64,000 nucleotides of DNA, from the NCBI RefSeq assembly GCF_023150065.1, contig NZ_JAKLLN010000010.1:1-64000 (forward strand). The letters are read 5' to 3'. A model generated the notes under the pieces. It saw only the letters and a list, made by a program, of their open reading frames with translations. It was not told the DNA's origin and made no database searches. A program made the translations under genes and the position numbers. The DNA comes from Zoogloea sp. (GTDB lineage Bacteria; Pseudomonadota; Gammaproteobacteria; Burkholderiales; Rhodocyclaceae). This document shows, piece by piece, positions 1 through 11,102 of the stretch (its first letter is position 1; every line of letters starts with the position of its first letter).

Positions 1-514
1 GGGGCGGAATGACCAGCCGGAAGGCCATGGGCAGGAGTACGTGGCGATAGGTTTGCGGCAGCGTGAAGCCGAGGGCGAGGCCGGCGTTCTTCTGGCCGCG
101 GGGCAGGCTGCTGATGCCGGAGCGGACCTGCTCGCAGACCCGCGCGCTGGTGAAGAAGCCCAGGCACACCATGGCCGACACGAATTGCTGGGTGACGGGG
201 TTGAGATCCTGCTTGAAGCGATCCCCCAGTCCGAAGGGGAGCAGCTCCGGCAGCACGAAGTACCAGATGAAGAGTTGCACCAGCAGCGGGATGTTGCGAA
301 AGACCTCGACGTAGGCCGCGGCGATGCCGGAAAGGCCCTTGTGGGGCACGGTGCGCAGTACGCCCATCAGGCTGCCCAGGGCCAGGGCGATGACCCAGGC
401 CGACAGGGACAGCAGGATGGTGGTCTGCAGGCCGGACAGCATCCAGCCCAGATAGCTGCTGTCACCGGAGGCGGCGGGGCTCAGGAAGATGCCCCAGTTC
501 CATTGGTAACTCAT
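1..514 (-). CDS. gltJ: Glutamate/aspartate ABC transporter permease GltJ (partial)
   Basis: Inner-membrane permease of an acidic amino-acid ABC importer of the HisMQ type. The minus-strand frame opens with MSYQWNWGIFLSP and runs off the left edge after about 170 residues, so the C-terminal third is missing. Hydrophobic segments are visible (TTILLSLSAWVIALALGSL and IPLLVQLFIWYFVLPELL), as is the start of the EAA loop region (RVCEQVRSGISSLPRGQ). It lies downstream of gltI, a porin and asparaginase on the same strand, separated from asparaginase by a REP-like element, and gltK and gltL are expected beyond the edge. The family assignment is firm; glutamate/aspartate specificity is inferred from gltI and the asparaginase. 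Confidence 0.9.
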   Translation of the reverse strand, partial: MSYQWNWGIFLSPAASGDSSYLGWMLSGLQTTILLSLSAWVIALALGSLMGVLRTVPHKGLSGIAAAYVEVFRNIPLLVQLFIWYFVLPELLPFGLGDRFKQDLNPVTQQFVSAMVCLGFFTSARVCEQVRSGISSLPRGQKNAGLALGFTLPQTYRHVLLPMAFRLVIPP

Positions 515-540
515 GCTTGTTCCTTTTCTTGTAGGGGCAA

Positions 541-633
541 CCTGTAGGGGCGACTTCAGTCGCCCATCCGTGCCTAATGCCAGGCGCCGCTCGTTAATCG
601 AAGTCTGCGGGCGGCTGAATCCGCCCCTACAGG
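541..633. repeat. REP-like inverted pair (BIME-type) between ansB and gltJ
   Basis: Two 24-nt arms face each other at 541-564 and 610-633, matching at about 21 of 24 positions. Each arm carries the GTAG head typical of REP sequences followed by its own hairpin; the left one is GGGCGACT-TC-AGTCGCCC. A truncated third head (GTAGGGGCAACC) sits just upstream at about 531. This is the classic layout of two inverted REPs. It may stabilise the upstream mRNA or attenuate transcription into gltJ. Confidence 0.75.
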
Positions 634-652
634 CCCCAGCACACCCGTGCGA

Positions 653-1765
<1,113 letters not shown>

Positions 1766-2854
1766 TCAGAAGTTGTGGCGGATGCCGAGGGCGACAGAGC
1801 TGTTGTCCAGGCCGGGGGCGGTGCCGAGGAAGCTGTAGGCACCGCCGCCGCCGGTGCGCCTGGCGGCGTCGTTGTCGATCTTGGTGTAGTAGGTATAGAG
1901 CTTGGTGCGCTTGGACAGGTTGTAGTTGTAGGCCAGGGTGTATTGGGCGGCGGCGGTGTCGTTGGTGCCGCTGTAGTCGCCGGCGCGGCCGTAGTTGGCG
2001 TGGAACTCATGGGGCCCCATCGGCACCATGGCCGAGACGCGCCAGTAGTTGCGGGTCATGTCTTCGGTGAGGGTGCTGCGCTTGGAGCGTTCGAACAGGC
2101 CGCCGACCACCACCGGGCCGAAGTTGTAGGCGCCGCCGGCGGTCACCGCGCGGTCGTTGTTGAAGCGCACGCTGGCGCCGGTGCTGTCCAGGTTGGTGGT
2201 GTTCTGGGTGGAGGCGTAGCTGACGGCGGCATGCAGCGGGCCGGCGTCGTAGCTGGTCACCAGGCCCAGGTTGTGGGGCGTGCGGGCGGAACCGCTGGCG
2301 GCGGGCTCTTCGGCCAGCAGGGCGTAGGTGGCGTCGAAGGTGAAGCCGCCGAGCTTGGGGCTGGTGTACCAGATCTGGTTGTTCATGCGCCCGCCGGCGG
2401 CATTGGAGTTGCCGAAGATGGCCGACGACAGCAGCGCGTCCGACGAGGTGCCGGTGTCGTGGTTGTGCATGCTGATGTAGTCGTACAGGGCGTAGTAGAT
2501 GGGGCCGAGGGAGCGGCCCAGGCGCAGGGTGCCCTGCTGGGTGCGCAGGCCGACCCAGGTGTCGCGCGTGGCCAGGGCGGTGCCGGCGTCGTTGCCATCG
2601 ACGCGGATGCGGCTCTCGATCTGGTAGATCACGGCCATGCCGCCGCCCAGGTCTTCGGTGCCGCGGAAGCCGATGCGGGAGGCGTTGTCATTGACCATGG
2701 TGCGGGAGTGGCCGCCGGAGACGCTGACGTTTTCGAAGGTGGCGTTGAGGCGGCCGTAGATCACCACGCCGTCATCGGCGAGGGCCGGCAGGCTGGCCAG
2801 GGCGGAGAGGGTGGCCGCGGCGGCCAGGCTGAGGTGCTGAACGGTCTTCTTCAT
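1766..2854 (-). CDS. Gram-negative trimeric porin (OmpC/Omp32-like)
   Basis: Outer-membrane 16-stranded beta-barrel porin of the betaproteobacterial type, 362 aa from MKKTVQHL. The signal peptide ends ALA-DDGVV, the mature N-terminus begins VVIYGRLNATFE, and the C-terminus is VALGIRHNF, with the terminal Phe required for barrel assembly. Typical family stretches include RIGFRGTEDLGGGMAVIYQ and YTYYTKIDNDA. A start seven codons upstream is open but lacks signal-peptide character. Its place between gltI and ansB suggests it supplies acidic amino acids or asparagine to the periplasm, which is an inference from context. Confidence 0.92.
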   Translation of the reverse strand: MKKTVQHLSLAAAATLSALASLPALADDGVVIYGRLNATFENVSVSGGHSRTMVNDNASRIGFRGTEDLGGGMAVIYQIESRIRVDGNDAGTALATRDTWVGLRTQQGTLRLGRSLGPIYYALYDYISMHNHDTGTSSDALLSSAIFGNSNAAGGRMNNQIWYTSPKLGGFTFDATYALLAEEPAASGSARTPHNLGLVTSYDAGPLHAAVSYASTQNTTNLDSTGASVRFNNDRAVTAGGAYNFGPVVVGGLFERSKRSTLTEDMTRNYWRVSAMVPMGPHEFHANYGRAGDYSGTNDTAAAQYTLAYNYNLSKRTKLYTYYTKIDNDAARRTGGGGAYSFLGTAPGLDNSSVALGIRHNF

Positions 2855-2911
2855 GATCTTGTTGGTCTCGTGCAAGTGGATGGGGAGGGAGTGCGGGGAG
2901 CGGAGCGCGAC

Positions 2912-3808
2912 TTACTCAAAGGCCTTGTCGTTGGGGGCCTTGAACAGCTTGAGCATGGCGTCGGAGGGGGGGAAGTTGAGGTTCAGGCCCTTGGGGGGGA
3001 TGGGCTGGGTGAACCACTTCTTGTAGATGGCCTCGGCCTCGCCGGAGGTCATGGTCTTGGCGATGGCGGCATCGACGATCTTCTTGAAGGCGGGGTCGTC
3101 CTTGCGCAGCATGCAGCCGTAGGCTTCGAAGCTCTGGGGCGTGCCGGTGACGGTCCAGTCGGCCGGGCGCTTGGCCTTGGCGAGTTCGCCGTAGAGGAGG
3201 GCGTCGTCCATCATGAAGGCGACGGCACGGCCGGTTTCGAGGGTGAGGAAGGATTCGCCGTGGTCCTTGGCGGAGATGATGCGCATGCCGAGGCTCTTCT
3301 CCTCGTTCATCTTGCGGATCAGCCGCTCGGAGGTGGTGCCGGCGGTGGTGACCACGTTCTTGCCGGCGAGGTCGGCAAAGTCCTTCACGCCGGAGTCCTT
3401 CTTGGTCATCAGGCGGGTGCCGATGATGAAGAGGGTGTTGGAGAAGGCGACCTGGCGGGCGCGCTCGGCGTTGTGGGTGGTGGAGCCGCACTCGATGTCG
3501 ACGGTGCCGTTCTGGATCAGGGGGATGCGGTTCTGGGAAGTGACCGGGGTGAGCTTGACGGCGAGGGTGGGGAGCTTGAGCTCGGCCTTGACGGCGTCGA
3601 CGACCTTGAGCATGAACTCCTGGGAGTAGCCGACGACCTGCTGCTTGTCGTCGTAGTAGGAGAAGGGGATGGAGGATTCCCGGTGCCCCAGGGAGATGGT
3701 GCCGCTGCTCTTGATCTTGGCCAGGGTCGGAGATTCCTGGGCCAGCACGGGCTGGGCGAGGAGGGCGGTGGCGATACAGGTGGCGGCGAGCTGGAACGAA
3801 GTACGCAT
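2912..3808 (-). CDS. gltI: Glutamate/aspartate periplasmic binding protein GltI
   Basis: Solute-binding protein (SBP family 3) of the GltIJKL importer, 298 aa. A signal peptide (MRTSFQLAATCIATALLAQPVLA) precedes the mature domain. Family landmarks include GHRESSIPFSYYDDKQQVVG, VDIECGSTTHNAER and NVVTTAGTTSERLI, which contact the ligand carboxyl and amino groups. It is the first gene of the minus-strand unit gltI-porin-ansB-gltJ, with a sigma-54-type promoter about 65-80 nt upstream. This fits regulation by a two-component activator of the AauR/NtrC type; no such regulator is in the window. Confidence 0.93.
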   Translation of the reverse strand: MRTSFQLAATCIATALLAQPVLAQESPTLAKIKSSGTISLGHRESSIPFSYYDDKQQVVGYSQEFMLKVVDAVKAELKLPTLAVKLTPVTSQNRIPLIQNGTVDIECGSTTHNAERARQVAFSNTLFIIGTRLMTKKDSGVKDFADLAGKNVVTTAGTTSERLIRKMNEEKSLGMRIISAKDHGESFLTLETGRAVAFMMDDALLYGELAKAKRPADWTVTGTPQSFEAYGCMLRKDDPAFKKIVDAAIAKTMTSGEAEAIYKKWFTQPIPPKGLNLNFPPSDAMLKLFKAPNDKAFE

Positions 3809-3872
3809 GGTTCGGTTCTCCTGCTGGGGTTGAGGGTCCGTCGGCGACCGGGCCGCCGGGTGTCCTTTCCAT

Positions 3873-3888
3873 TGCAGGGGGCGTGCCA
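3873..3888 (-). promoter_or_regulatory. Sigma-54 promoter for gltI unit
   Basis: Reading the minus strand, the site is TGGCACGCCCCCTGCA. It has GG-N10-GC spacing and a single mismatch to the TGGCACG-N4-TTGCA consensus (CTGCA instead of TTGCA). The predicted transcription start lies near 3861, leaving about a 50-nt leader before gltI. Sigma-54 control of gltI and ansB by AauR is established in Pseudomonas, so function and motif agree. Confidence 0.7.
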
Positions 3889-3962
3889 GCCCGAAAGGCG
3901 CCGGGCCATGTTTGCAAGCCGTTGATTTTTAATGGATGGATTCCGCCGTGTGGTGGCGGACG

Positions 3963-3976
3963 TTCGGATTTCCGGA
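3963..3976. promoter_or_regulatory. Candidate AauR-type activator site
   Basis: TTCGG-ATTT-CCGGA lies about 75-100 bp upstream of the sigma-54 site, a normal distance for an enhancer. It matches the Pseudomonas AauR half-sites TTCGG-N4-CCGAA except for one base. A single weak dyad in GC-rich DNA could be chance. Confidence 0.4.
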
Positions 3977-4085
3977 TACACCTCCGGCGAGGCGCGCGGA
4001 AATCCGCACGCTTTCCCGAACGGGTCCGGTGCCCGGGGCTGGTAAAATGCGCCATTCAGCCCTTCGCCCTGTGGACCGACACGCC

Positions 4086-5117
4086 ATGACGCTTACCCTC
4101 ACCCGCCCCGATGACTGGCACCTGCATGTGCGCGACGGCGCCGCCCTGGCCGCCGTGGTGCCCGACACCGCCCGCCGCTTCGGCCGTGCCCTGATCATGC
4201 CCAACCTCAAGCCCCCCGTGACCACGGTGGAGCAGGCGGCAGCCTATCGGGCGCGCATCCAGGCAGCGGTGCCGGCCGGGCTCAAGTTCGACCCGCTCAT
4301 GACGTTGTATCTCACCGACACCCTCAGTCCTGAAGAGATCGACAAGGCCGCAGCCAGCGGCTTCATCCCCGCCGCCAAGCTCTACCCGGCGGGCGCAACG
4401 ACCAATTCGGACGCGGGCGTCACCGACATCGCCAGGATCTATCCCGTTCTCGAACGGATGGCGGAAAAGGGCGTAGCCCTGTGTGTTCATGGAGAGGTGA
4501 CCCATGCTGACGTGGATATCTTTGATCGCGAGCGTGTCTTTATCGATCGCGTACTGGCGCCGCTTGCAGCGCGCTACCCGGCCCTGCGCATTGTCTTCGA
4601 GCACATCACCACGGCCGAGGCGGCGCAGTTCGTGACCGAGGCGGGCCCCAACGTGGGGGCCACCATCACGGCTCATCACCTGCTGATGAACCGCAACGCC
4701 ATCTTTGCCGGCGGTATCCGGCCCCATCACTACTGCCTGCCGGTGCTCAAGCGCGAGACCCACCGGGAGGCCCTGATGAAGGCCGCCACCTCGGGCAGCA
4801 ACAAGTTCTTCCTGGGCACCGATTCGGCCCCCCACGCCAAAACCACCAAGGAAGCCGCCTGCGGTTGTGCCGGTTGCTACACCGCCCACGCCGGCATCGA
4901 GCTCTATGCCGAAGCCTTCGATCAGGCCGGCGCCCTCGACAAGCTCGAGGCCTTTGCCAGCTTCAACGGCCCCGATTTCTACCGCCTGCCCCGCAACGCC
5001 GACACCATCACCCTGGTGAAGGAGAGCTGGGACGTGCCCGCCGGCCTCGACTACCTGCCCGGCGACCCGCTGGTGCCCCTGCGCGGCGGCGAACAGATTC
5101 ACTGGAAGCTGGCCTGA
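4086..5117 (+). CDS. pyrC: Dihydroorotase, PyrC class II type
   Basis: Zinc amidohydrolase that cyclises N-carbamoyl-aspartate to dihydroorotate in pyrimidine synthesis; 343 aa, usual for the short PyrC class. Visible ligands are HLHVRDG near residue 13, the carboxylated Lys in [13 protein letters not shown], His in HGEVTH, His in FEHITTAEA and the catalytic Asp in GTDSAPHAK. The start at [11 protein letters not shown] is chosen because it matches family N-termini; the frame is open 50 codons further upstream but without homology. It faces away from gltI and is followed 14 bp later by a small lipoprotein gene. Confidence 0.96.
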   Translation: MTLTLTRPDDWHLHVRDGAALAAVVPDTARRFGRALIMPNLKPPVTTVEQAAAYRARIQAAVPAGLKFDPLMTLYLTDTLSPEEIDKAAASGFIPAAKLYPAGATTNSDAGVTDIARIYPVLERMAEKGVALCVHGEVTHADVDIFDRERVFIDRVLAPLAARYPALRIVFEHITTAEAAQFVTEAGPNVGATITAHHLLMNRNAIFAGGIRPHHYCLPVLKRETHREALMKAATSGSNKFFLGTDSAPHAKTTKEAACGCAGCYTAHAGIELYAEAFDQAGALDKLEAFASFNGPDFYRLPRNADTITLVKESWDVPAGLDYLPGDPLVPLRGGEQIHWKLA

Positions 5118-5131
5118 CCTCCGTCCCCACC

Positions 5132-5581
5132 ATGTCACCCAAGCTCAAGCCCCTCCTGCTCCTGCTGGCCCTGCCCGTGCTCGCTGCCTGCGAGTACGAG
5201 GGCGCGGCCTTCATCGTCAATGGCAACAAGGACGAGAACATCAGCCTGGTGCGCGAGCAGCGCTGGTTCTGGAGCAGCGAGGTGGAGCAGGCCGTGGTCG
5301 TGTCGCGCATGCCCACCTGCATGCGCCGCCATGACATCAAGTCCGGCGTGGCCGGCAGCGTGAAGATGGAAGTCTTCGAGGCCGGCAGCAATCTGTGGGC
5401 GCTCAAGCAGGGCAAGAACTGGTACCTGGCGAGCACCGAAAAGTGCGAGTTCCAGCGCTGGGCCGAACCTCCCGACGAGCCCCCCGGCCGCCTGGTAGGT
5501 ACTTTCAGCCGCAAGAACGACAAGCTCGAATTCATCCCCGCCGACAAACCCGCCAAGCCCATCCGCCAGGCGGAGGAGTGA
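5132..5581 (+). CDS. Small predicted lipoprotein, unknown function
   Basis: A 149-aa protein with an N-terminal lipoprotein signal: a positively charged start (MSPKLK), a leucine-rich core and the lipobox VLAAC, giving Cys20 as the lipidated residue. The remainder is soluble and contains four further Cys or charged motifs (MPTCMRRHD, STEKCEFQRW) that could form a disulfide. No family is recognised. It starts 14 bp after pyrC and is followed 47 bp later by the DUF3025 gene, so co-transcription is plausible. The start was placed at the signal peptide rather than at an upstream in-frame codon inside pyrC. Confidence 0.75.
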   Translation: MSPKLKPLLLLLALPVLAACEYEGAAFIVNGNKDENISLVREQRWFWSSEVEQAVVVSRMPTCMRRHDIKSGVAGSVKMEVFEAGSNLWALKQGKNWYLASTEKCEFQRWAEPPDEPPGRLVGTFSRKNDKLEFIPADKPAKPIRQAEE

Positions 5582-5628
5582 TCTGCCTGCGGTATGGGCG
5601 TGCCGTTGATCCAGCGGACGCTGCCTGA

Positions 5629-6480
5629 ATGAGCCTGTCCATGCCGGGCACCCACGGCGATTCCCCCGCCGCCTACGCCCACCGCCCCCTCTTCGAACCC
5701 ATCGCCCACCTGCTGTCCGGATTTCCGGATGGCCTGCCCGACGCGGCGGCGCTGACCGGCTGCCTGCGCGTCCACGCCCCTGGCGCGGTGAGCGGTTCGG
5801 GGCATCCCCTGCGCTTCGTCCTGCCCCCCGAGGGGCTCGATGCCTACGAGCAGCACATCCACGCCACCGGCCACGTCCCCACCCGGCCCGGTGACTGGCA
5901 CGACTTCTTCAATGCCCTGGCCTGGTGTGTGTGGCCCCGGGCCAAGGCCGCCTGCAACGCCCTGCACCTGCGGGAGCAGGCGGCGCGGGCCCAGGCCGGC
6001 CTGCCCGGCCGCGGCCCGCTGCGCGATGCCCTGACCCAGTTCGACGAATGCGGCGTGCTGGTGGTGTCCACCGACCCGCACATCCCGGCGCTACTGGCGG
6101 CCCACGCCTGGGAGGAGGCCTTCTGGACGCACCGCGCCCGTCTGCTGGAGAGCACCCGCTTCCTGGCGTTGGGTCACGGCAGCTGGGACCAGCTCCGTCA
6201 GCCCTTCTTCGGCCTGTGCGCCAAGGCCCTCTACCGGGTGGTGGATGACGGCTGGCTGGCCTTGCCCGCCGCCGCGCAGCAGGCCGATGCCGATGCCTGG
6301 CTGGCCGCCCGTCTGCTGGACCCGCTCCAGGCCTTCGGCAAGGCCGGCCTGGCGCCGCTGCCGCTCCTCGGCATCCCCGGGGTGACGCCCGACAACGCCT
6401 GTGCCGACTACTACCGGGACACCCGCCAGTTCCGCCCGCCGCGTGGCATCCATCGCAAAGTCTTGCACGCGGGGCTGTGA
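5629..6480 (+). CDS. DUF3025 domain-containing protein
   Basis: A 283-aa cytosolic protein with the hallmark DUF3025 motif DWHDFFNALAWCVWPRAKAA around residues 87-106, followed by NALHLREQ. A second conserved segment is DECGVLVVSTDP, and the C-terminus carries GIPGVTPDNACADYYRD and RQFRPPR. The family is common in Beta- and Gammaproteobacteria and has no established biochemical role. It lies between the lipoprotein and gpmI on the same strand, and the nearest gene gives no functional hint. The family call is firm; function is unknown. Confidence 0.85.
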   Translation: MSLSMPGTHGDSPAAYAHRPLFEPIAHLLSGFPDGLPDAAALTGCLRVHAPGAVSGSGHPLRFVLPPEGLDAYEQHIHATGHVPTRPGDWHDFFNALAWCVWPRAKAACNALHLREQAARAQAGLPGRGPLRDALTQFDECGVLVVSTDPHIPALLAAHAWEEAFWTHRARLLESTRFLALGHGSWDQLRQPFFGLCAKALYRVVDDGWLALPAAAQQADADAWLAARLLDPLQAFGKAGLAPLPLLGIPGVTPDNACADYYRDTRQFRPPRGIHRKVLHAGL

Positions 6481-6578
6481 TCGCCCCCCCGATTTGAAGG
6501 AAAATAGCGGGCTTGCCGGATGCCGCCCGGGTGAAGCCCGCCGCGCCGGCCCCCGAATTCATCCTTCAGGAACCCGCC

Positions 6579-8237
<1,659 letters not shown>

Positions 8238-8296
8238 AAGCGCCCGGTTGACTTGCCCTGCCCGGCTCAGGGCAAGGGGCATCCCGGGCTTCCTCC

Positions 8297-8322
8297 CCCA
8301 CCCCGGCTCCCGGTGGTGGGGC
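8297..8322 (+). terminator. Hairpin downstream of gpmI
   Basis: A 7-bp GC stem (CCCCACC/GGTGGGG) with a 12-nt loop is followed by cattatttcg, a short T-rich stretch. It is a plausible intrinsic terminator for gpmI, located before the promoter of the next gene. Confidence 0.5.
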
Positions 8323-8351
8323 ATTATTTCGCTCTCCCCGGCTTCCGGCGC

Positions 8352-8380
8352 TTGACCCGCAAGGGGACGCACCGAATACT
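8352..8380 (+). promoter_or_regulatory. Sigma-70-like promoter of the Wzz-like gene
   Basis: TTGACC (8352-8357) and AATACT (8375-8380) are separated by exactly 17 nt and lie 51 nt before the ATG at 8431. In such GC-rich DNA this is a good match for a housekeeping promoter. Confidence 0.5.
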
Positions 8381-8430
8381 CGTCGGCAAATTCGGCTGCC
8401 GTTCCGGCTAAACGAACCCCGGTTACTCCC

Positions 8431-10470
8431 ATGCGTCTGCCCTCATCCCTGCGCACCTTGCTCGAACACGACGTGACCCCCGCCGCCGATGCCCAGGCGG
8501 CCGCACGGCGCAGCAACCGGCGGCGCCTGCAGGTGTTTGCCGTGGTCTTCCTGATCGTGCTGATCCCCGGCCTGCTGTGGAATTTCCTGCGCCCTGCCGA
8601 GTTCCGTGCCACGGCCAGGGTGCAGATCATGCCGGGCAGCACCGAGCCCCGGCCGGGGGCCGCCCCCCTGGCGCTGGGAGGCGGCAGTGGTGGCAGCGAG
8701 ATCCCGCGCAGTGCGTCCGAGCTGCTGACCCAGGTCCAGGTACTCACCAGTCGCCCCCTCCTCGAGAAAGTGGGGGCCGCCCTGGCCCGTGAGGGCGAGC
8801 CCCTGCCCGGAGGCGATCCGGCGGCACGGCTGCGGGAGATGATCAGCGCCGAGGCCGTTGAGGGCACCGAGGTGGTGGAACTGCAGGCCACCGGCACCCG
8901 GCCCCGACAACTGGCTGCCGCCCTCAACACCCTCGTGGACATCTACCGGGAGGACATGAAGGCCTCCTACGGCACCGCCGCCGGTGAAGGCCTGGCCCAG
9001 GCCCGCCAGGAGGCGGAGCGTCTGGCGGCTGTCGTGCAGACCCGGCGCCAGCGCCTGGATGCCTTCCGCAACTCCACCGGTGTGCTCTCGCCGGAGCGGG
9101 AGGAGAACGAGGCCGTAGCCCGCATCAAGGGTCTGACCACCTCCCTCAACGCCGCCACCGAGAAGCTCGCCGTGGCCGAAGCGCGCTTCAAGTCCATGCA
9201 GGCCGGTGGGCGGGGTGCTGCCGCCGGCGCCGATGACCCGACCCTGGCCAACATGGAGGCCCGTGCCTCCCAGATTGCCGAAGAGATCCGCCAGATGGAG
9301 CGGACCTACACCCCCGAGTTCATGCGCATGGACCCCCGCGCCAAGTCCCTGCAGATCCGCCTGACCGAGATGGAGCGCCAGATCGAGGCCCAGCGCGCCA
9401 CCAGCCGGCAGGCCGCCCTGGGCGCCGCCCAGGATGAAGTGGCCACCGCCCGGGCCACGGCGGAGCGCCTGCAGGGCGAGATCCGTGCCCAGCGTTCGAC
9501 CATGCAGGACTTCTCCCAGCGTTTCACCCAAGCCAAGTCCCTCGAGGACGATCTGGCCCAGATCGAGAAGGCCAGCCGCGAAGCCCAGGAGCGCCTGGCC
9601 AAGCTGGAGGCCAGCGAGCAGAGCCGCCTGCCCGCCCTCAAGCTCGTGGAGGCCGCCAGCCTGCCCGGCACCCCCTTCCGCCCCGATTACCTGCTCGACG
9701 CCCTGATCGTCCTCGGTGCGGCCTTCGGCCTCGGCCTGGCGGCCATCTGGTTCGTCGAGATCTTCAATCGCCAGGTGCCGCTCCAGACGCCCGCATCCAC
9801 CACCCTGATCATGCCCCCGCCGTGGGCCGGCATGCCGGGCTCCGGTGGTGCCGCGCCGCTGCTGTCCGAGCCCCCGGTCGGCCTGGTTCCCGGTGCTGCC
9901 TCGGCCGGCCTGCTGGCGTCCGCGCCCCGGCCTCCCCGAGAGCTCGCCCAGGAAGAAGTGGTGGATCTGCTTGCCGCATCGGCCGGCGAAGGGCGTTTCG
10001 TGCTGGGCCTGTTGCTCATGGGGCTCTCCACGGATGAAGCCGCAGCCCTGCGGCAGAGCGATTTCGATGGTACCAGCGGTGTGCTGCAGGTGGCCGGAAA
10101 CGCTTCCCGCAGCCTGAAGGCCCCCGCCTGGATGGGCGATTGCCGGCCCTCATCCATCGGTGGCATGGACGCTCCCCTGCTGCAGGATGCCGCGGGCGCC
10201 CGCCTGCGCCCCGAGGACATCCAGTCCATCCTGGCCTGCGCCGCCTTCGACGCCGGCCTGAGCAGCGCCGGTGGGGTGACCGCCGAGGTGCTGCGCCACA
10301 CCTGCATCGCCTGGCTCGTCCGCCAGGGCCTGCGTTTCTCCGAGCTCGGCAAGCTCGTCGGCCGCCCCAGCCCCGAAGCCCTGGCCCTCTACGCCGCCAT
10401 GGCCCCCGAAGGCCCCAAGCTCAGCGCCACCGAGATCGACCCCCTGATGCCGGCACTGCGGGCGATGTAG
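8431..10470 (+). CDS. Wzz/GumC-like membrane protein with tyrosine-recombinase-like C-terminal domain
   Basis: A 679-aa protein. The N-terminus is a polysaccharide copolymerase: TM1 about residues 33-53 (LQVFAVVFLIVLIPGLLW), a periplasmic Wzz region with long coiled coils about 175-400, and TM2 about 420-440 (ALIVLGAAFGLGLAAIWFV). A Pro/Ala linker leads to a cytoplasmic domain from about 504 to the end instead of the usual BY-kinase. That domain resembles a tyrosine recombinase catalytic fold: LLLMGLSTDEAAALRQSDFD aligns with the Arg-I box, VLRHTCIAWLVRQGL with the HxxR box, and LALYAAM with the Tyr box. Arg-I and both box-II histidines appear replaced, so it is probably inactive. It is probably involved in exopolysaccharide export, but no other EPS gene is adjacent. 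Confidence 0.7.
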   Translation: MRLPSSLRTLLEHDVTPAADAQAAARRSNRRRLQVFAVVFLIVLIPGLLWNFLRPAEFRATARVQIMPGSTEPRPGAAPLALGGGSGGSEIPRSASELLTQVQVLTSRPLLEKVGAALAREGEPLPGGDPAARLREMISAEAVEGTEVVELQATGTRPRQLAAALNTLVDIYREDMKASYGTAAGEGLAQARQEAERLAAVVQTRRQRLDAFRNSTGVLSPEREENEAVARIKGLTTSLNAATEKLAVAEARFKSMQAGGRGAAAGADDPTLANMEARASQIAEEIRQMERTYTPEFMRMDPRAKSLQIRLTEMERQIEAQRATSRQAALGAAQDEVATARATAERLQGEIRAQRSTMQDFSQRFTQAKSLEDDLAQIEKASREAQERLAKLEASEQSRLPALKLVEAASLPGTPFRPDYLLDALIVLGAAFGLGLAAIWFVEIFNRQVPLQTPASTTLIMPPPWAGMPGSGGAAPLLSEPPVGLVPGAASAGLLASAPRPPRELAQEEVVDLLAASAGEGRFVLGLLLMGLSTDEAAALRQSDFDGTSGVLQVAGNASRSLKAPAWMGDCRPSSIGGMDAPLLQDAAGARLRPEDIQSILACAAFDAGLSSAGGVTAEVLRHTCIAWLVRQGLRFSELGKLVGRPSPEALALYAAMAPEGPKLSATEIDPLMPALRAM

Positions 10471-10573
10471 GGCGACGACAAGGAAGGGCCGTGGGGTAGT
10501 ACGCATCCATCGACCTCGGGCTTAGCGTTAAGTGCGCTTGGACACATGGCATGGATTGGCTAGAGTGATCGGT

Positions 10574-10813
10574 ATGGCACCTACAGTTGTTCGTGATGGA
10601 CCGTTCAGGCTGTTTTTCTTTTCCCGTGAGGAGCCGCGCATCCATGTGCACGTCGCACATCCCGACGGTGAGGCTAAATTCTGGCTTACGCCGACGGTTT
10701 GCCTGGCAACATCTACCGGCCTGACTCCTCGTCAGATCACGGAGGCGGACGCTGTCGTCAATGCACACATCAAGGAAATAGAAGATGCCTGGAATCACCA
10801 CTTCGGCAGTTGA
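10574..10813 (+). CDS. DUF4160 domain protein
   Basis: A 79-aa protein starting MAPTVVRDGPFRLFFFSREE, the typical DUF4160 opening, followed by the conserved EPRIHVHV and DGEAKFWL motifs. It overlaps the next gene (DUF2442) by 29 bp. DUF4160-DUF2442 pairs are widespread, mobile and often listed as candidate toxin-antitoxin modules, but no activity is established that I can cite. The start was chosen at the family N-terminus rather than 14 codons upstream. Confidence 0.8.
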   Translation: MAPTVVRDGPFRLFFFSREEPRIHVHVAHPDGEAKFWLTPTVCLATSTGLTPRQITEADAVVNAHIKEIEDAWNHHFGS

Positions 10814-11036
10814 AGTCACCAATATTTCCCGATATGGCTTCTGGGTTCTTCTTGACGAAGAGGAACTCCTGCTTTCGTTTGAGCAGTTCCCGTGGTTCAA
10901 GCAGGCTACGGTTGGTCAAATCACCCATGTCGAGCGACCTGCTCCCGACCATCTCTATTGGCCCAGCTTGGATGTTGATCTTTCTGTGGCTTCCATTCGC
11001 CGGCCTGACGATTTTCCGCTCGTGTCTCGTGGGTGA
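10785..11036 (+). CDS. DUF2442 domain protein
   Basis: An 83-aa protein. Family landmarks are YGFWVLLDEEELLLSFEQFPWF and the C-terminal RPAPDHLYWPSLDVDLSVAS. It is translationally coupled to the upstream DUF4160 gene through a 29-bp overlap. The pair is more AT-rich than gpmI or the Wzz-like gene and looks like an inserted cassette. Antitoxin or DNA-binding roles are proposed for the family but unproven. Confidence 0.8.
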   Translation: MPGITTSAVEVTNISRYGFWVLLDEEELLLSFEQFPWFKQATVGQITHVERPAPDHLYWPSLDVDLSVASIRRPDDFPLVSRG

Positions 11037-11102
11037 AGAAGTAGAGGGGCTCCTTTGCAGTGGCTAGCGCTGCCGAGGATGTCTTGACGCCCCTGATTGC
11101 GT

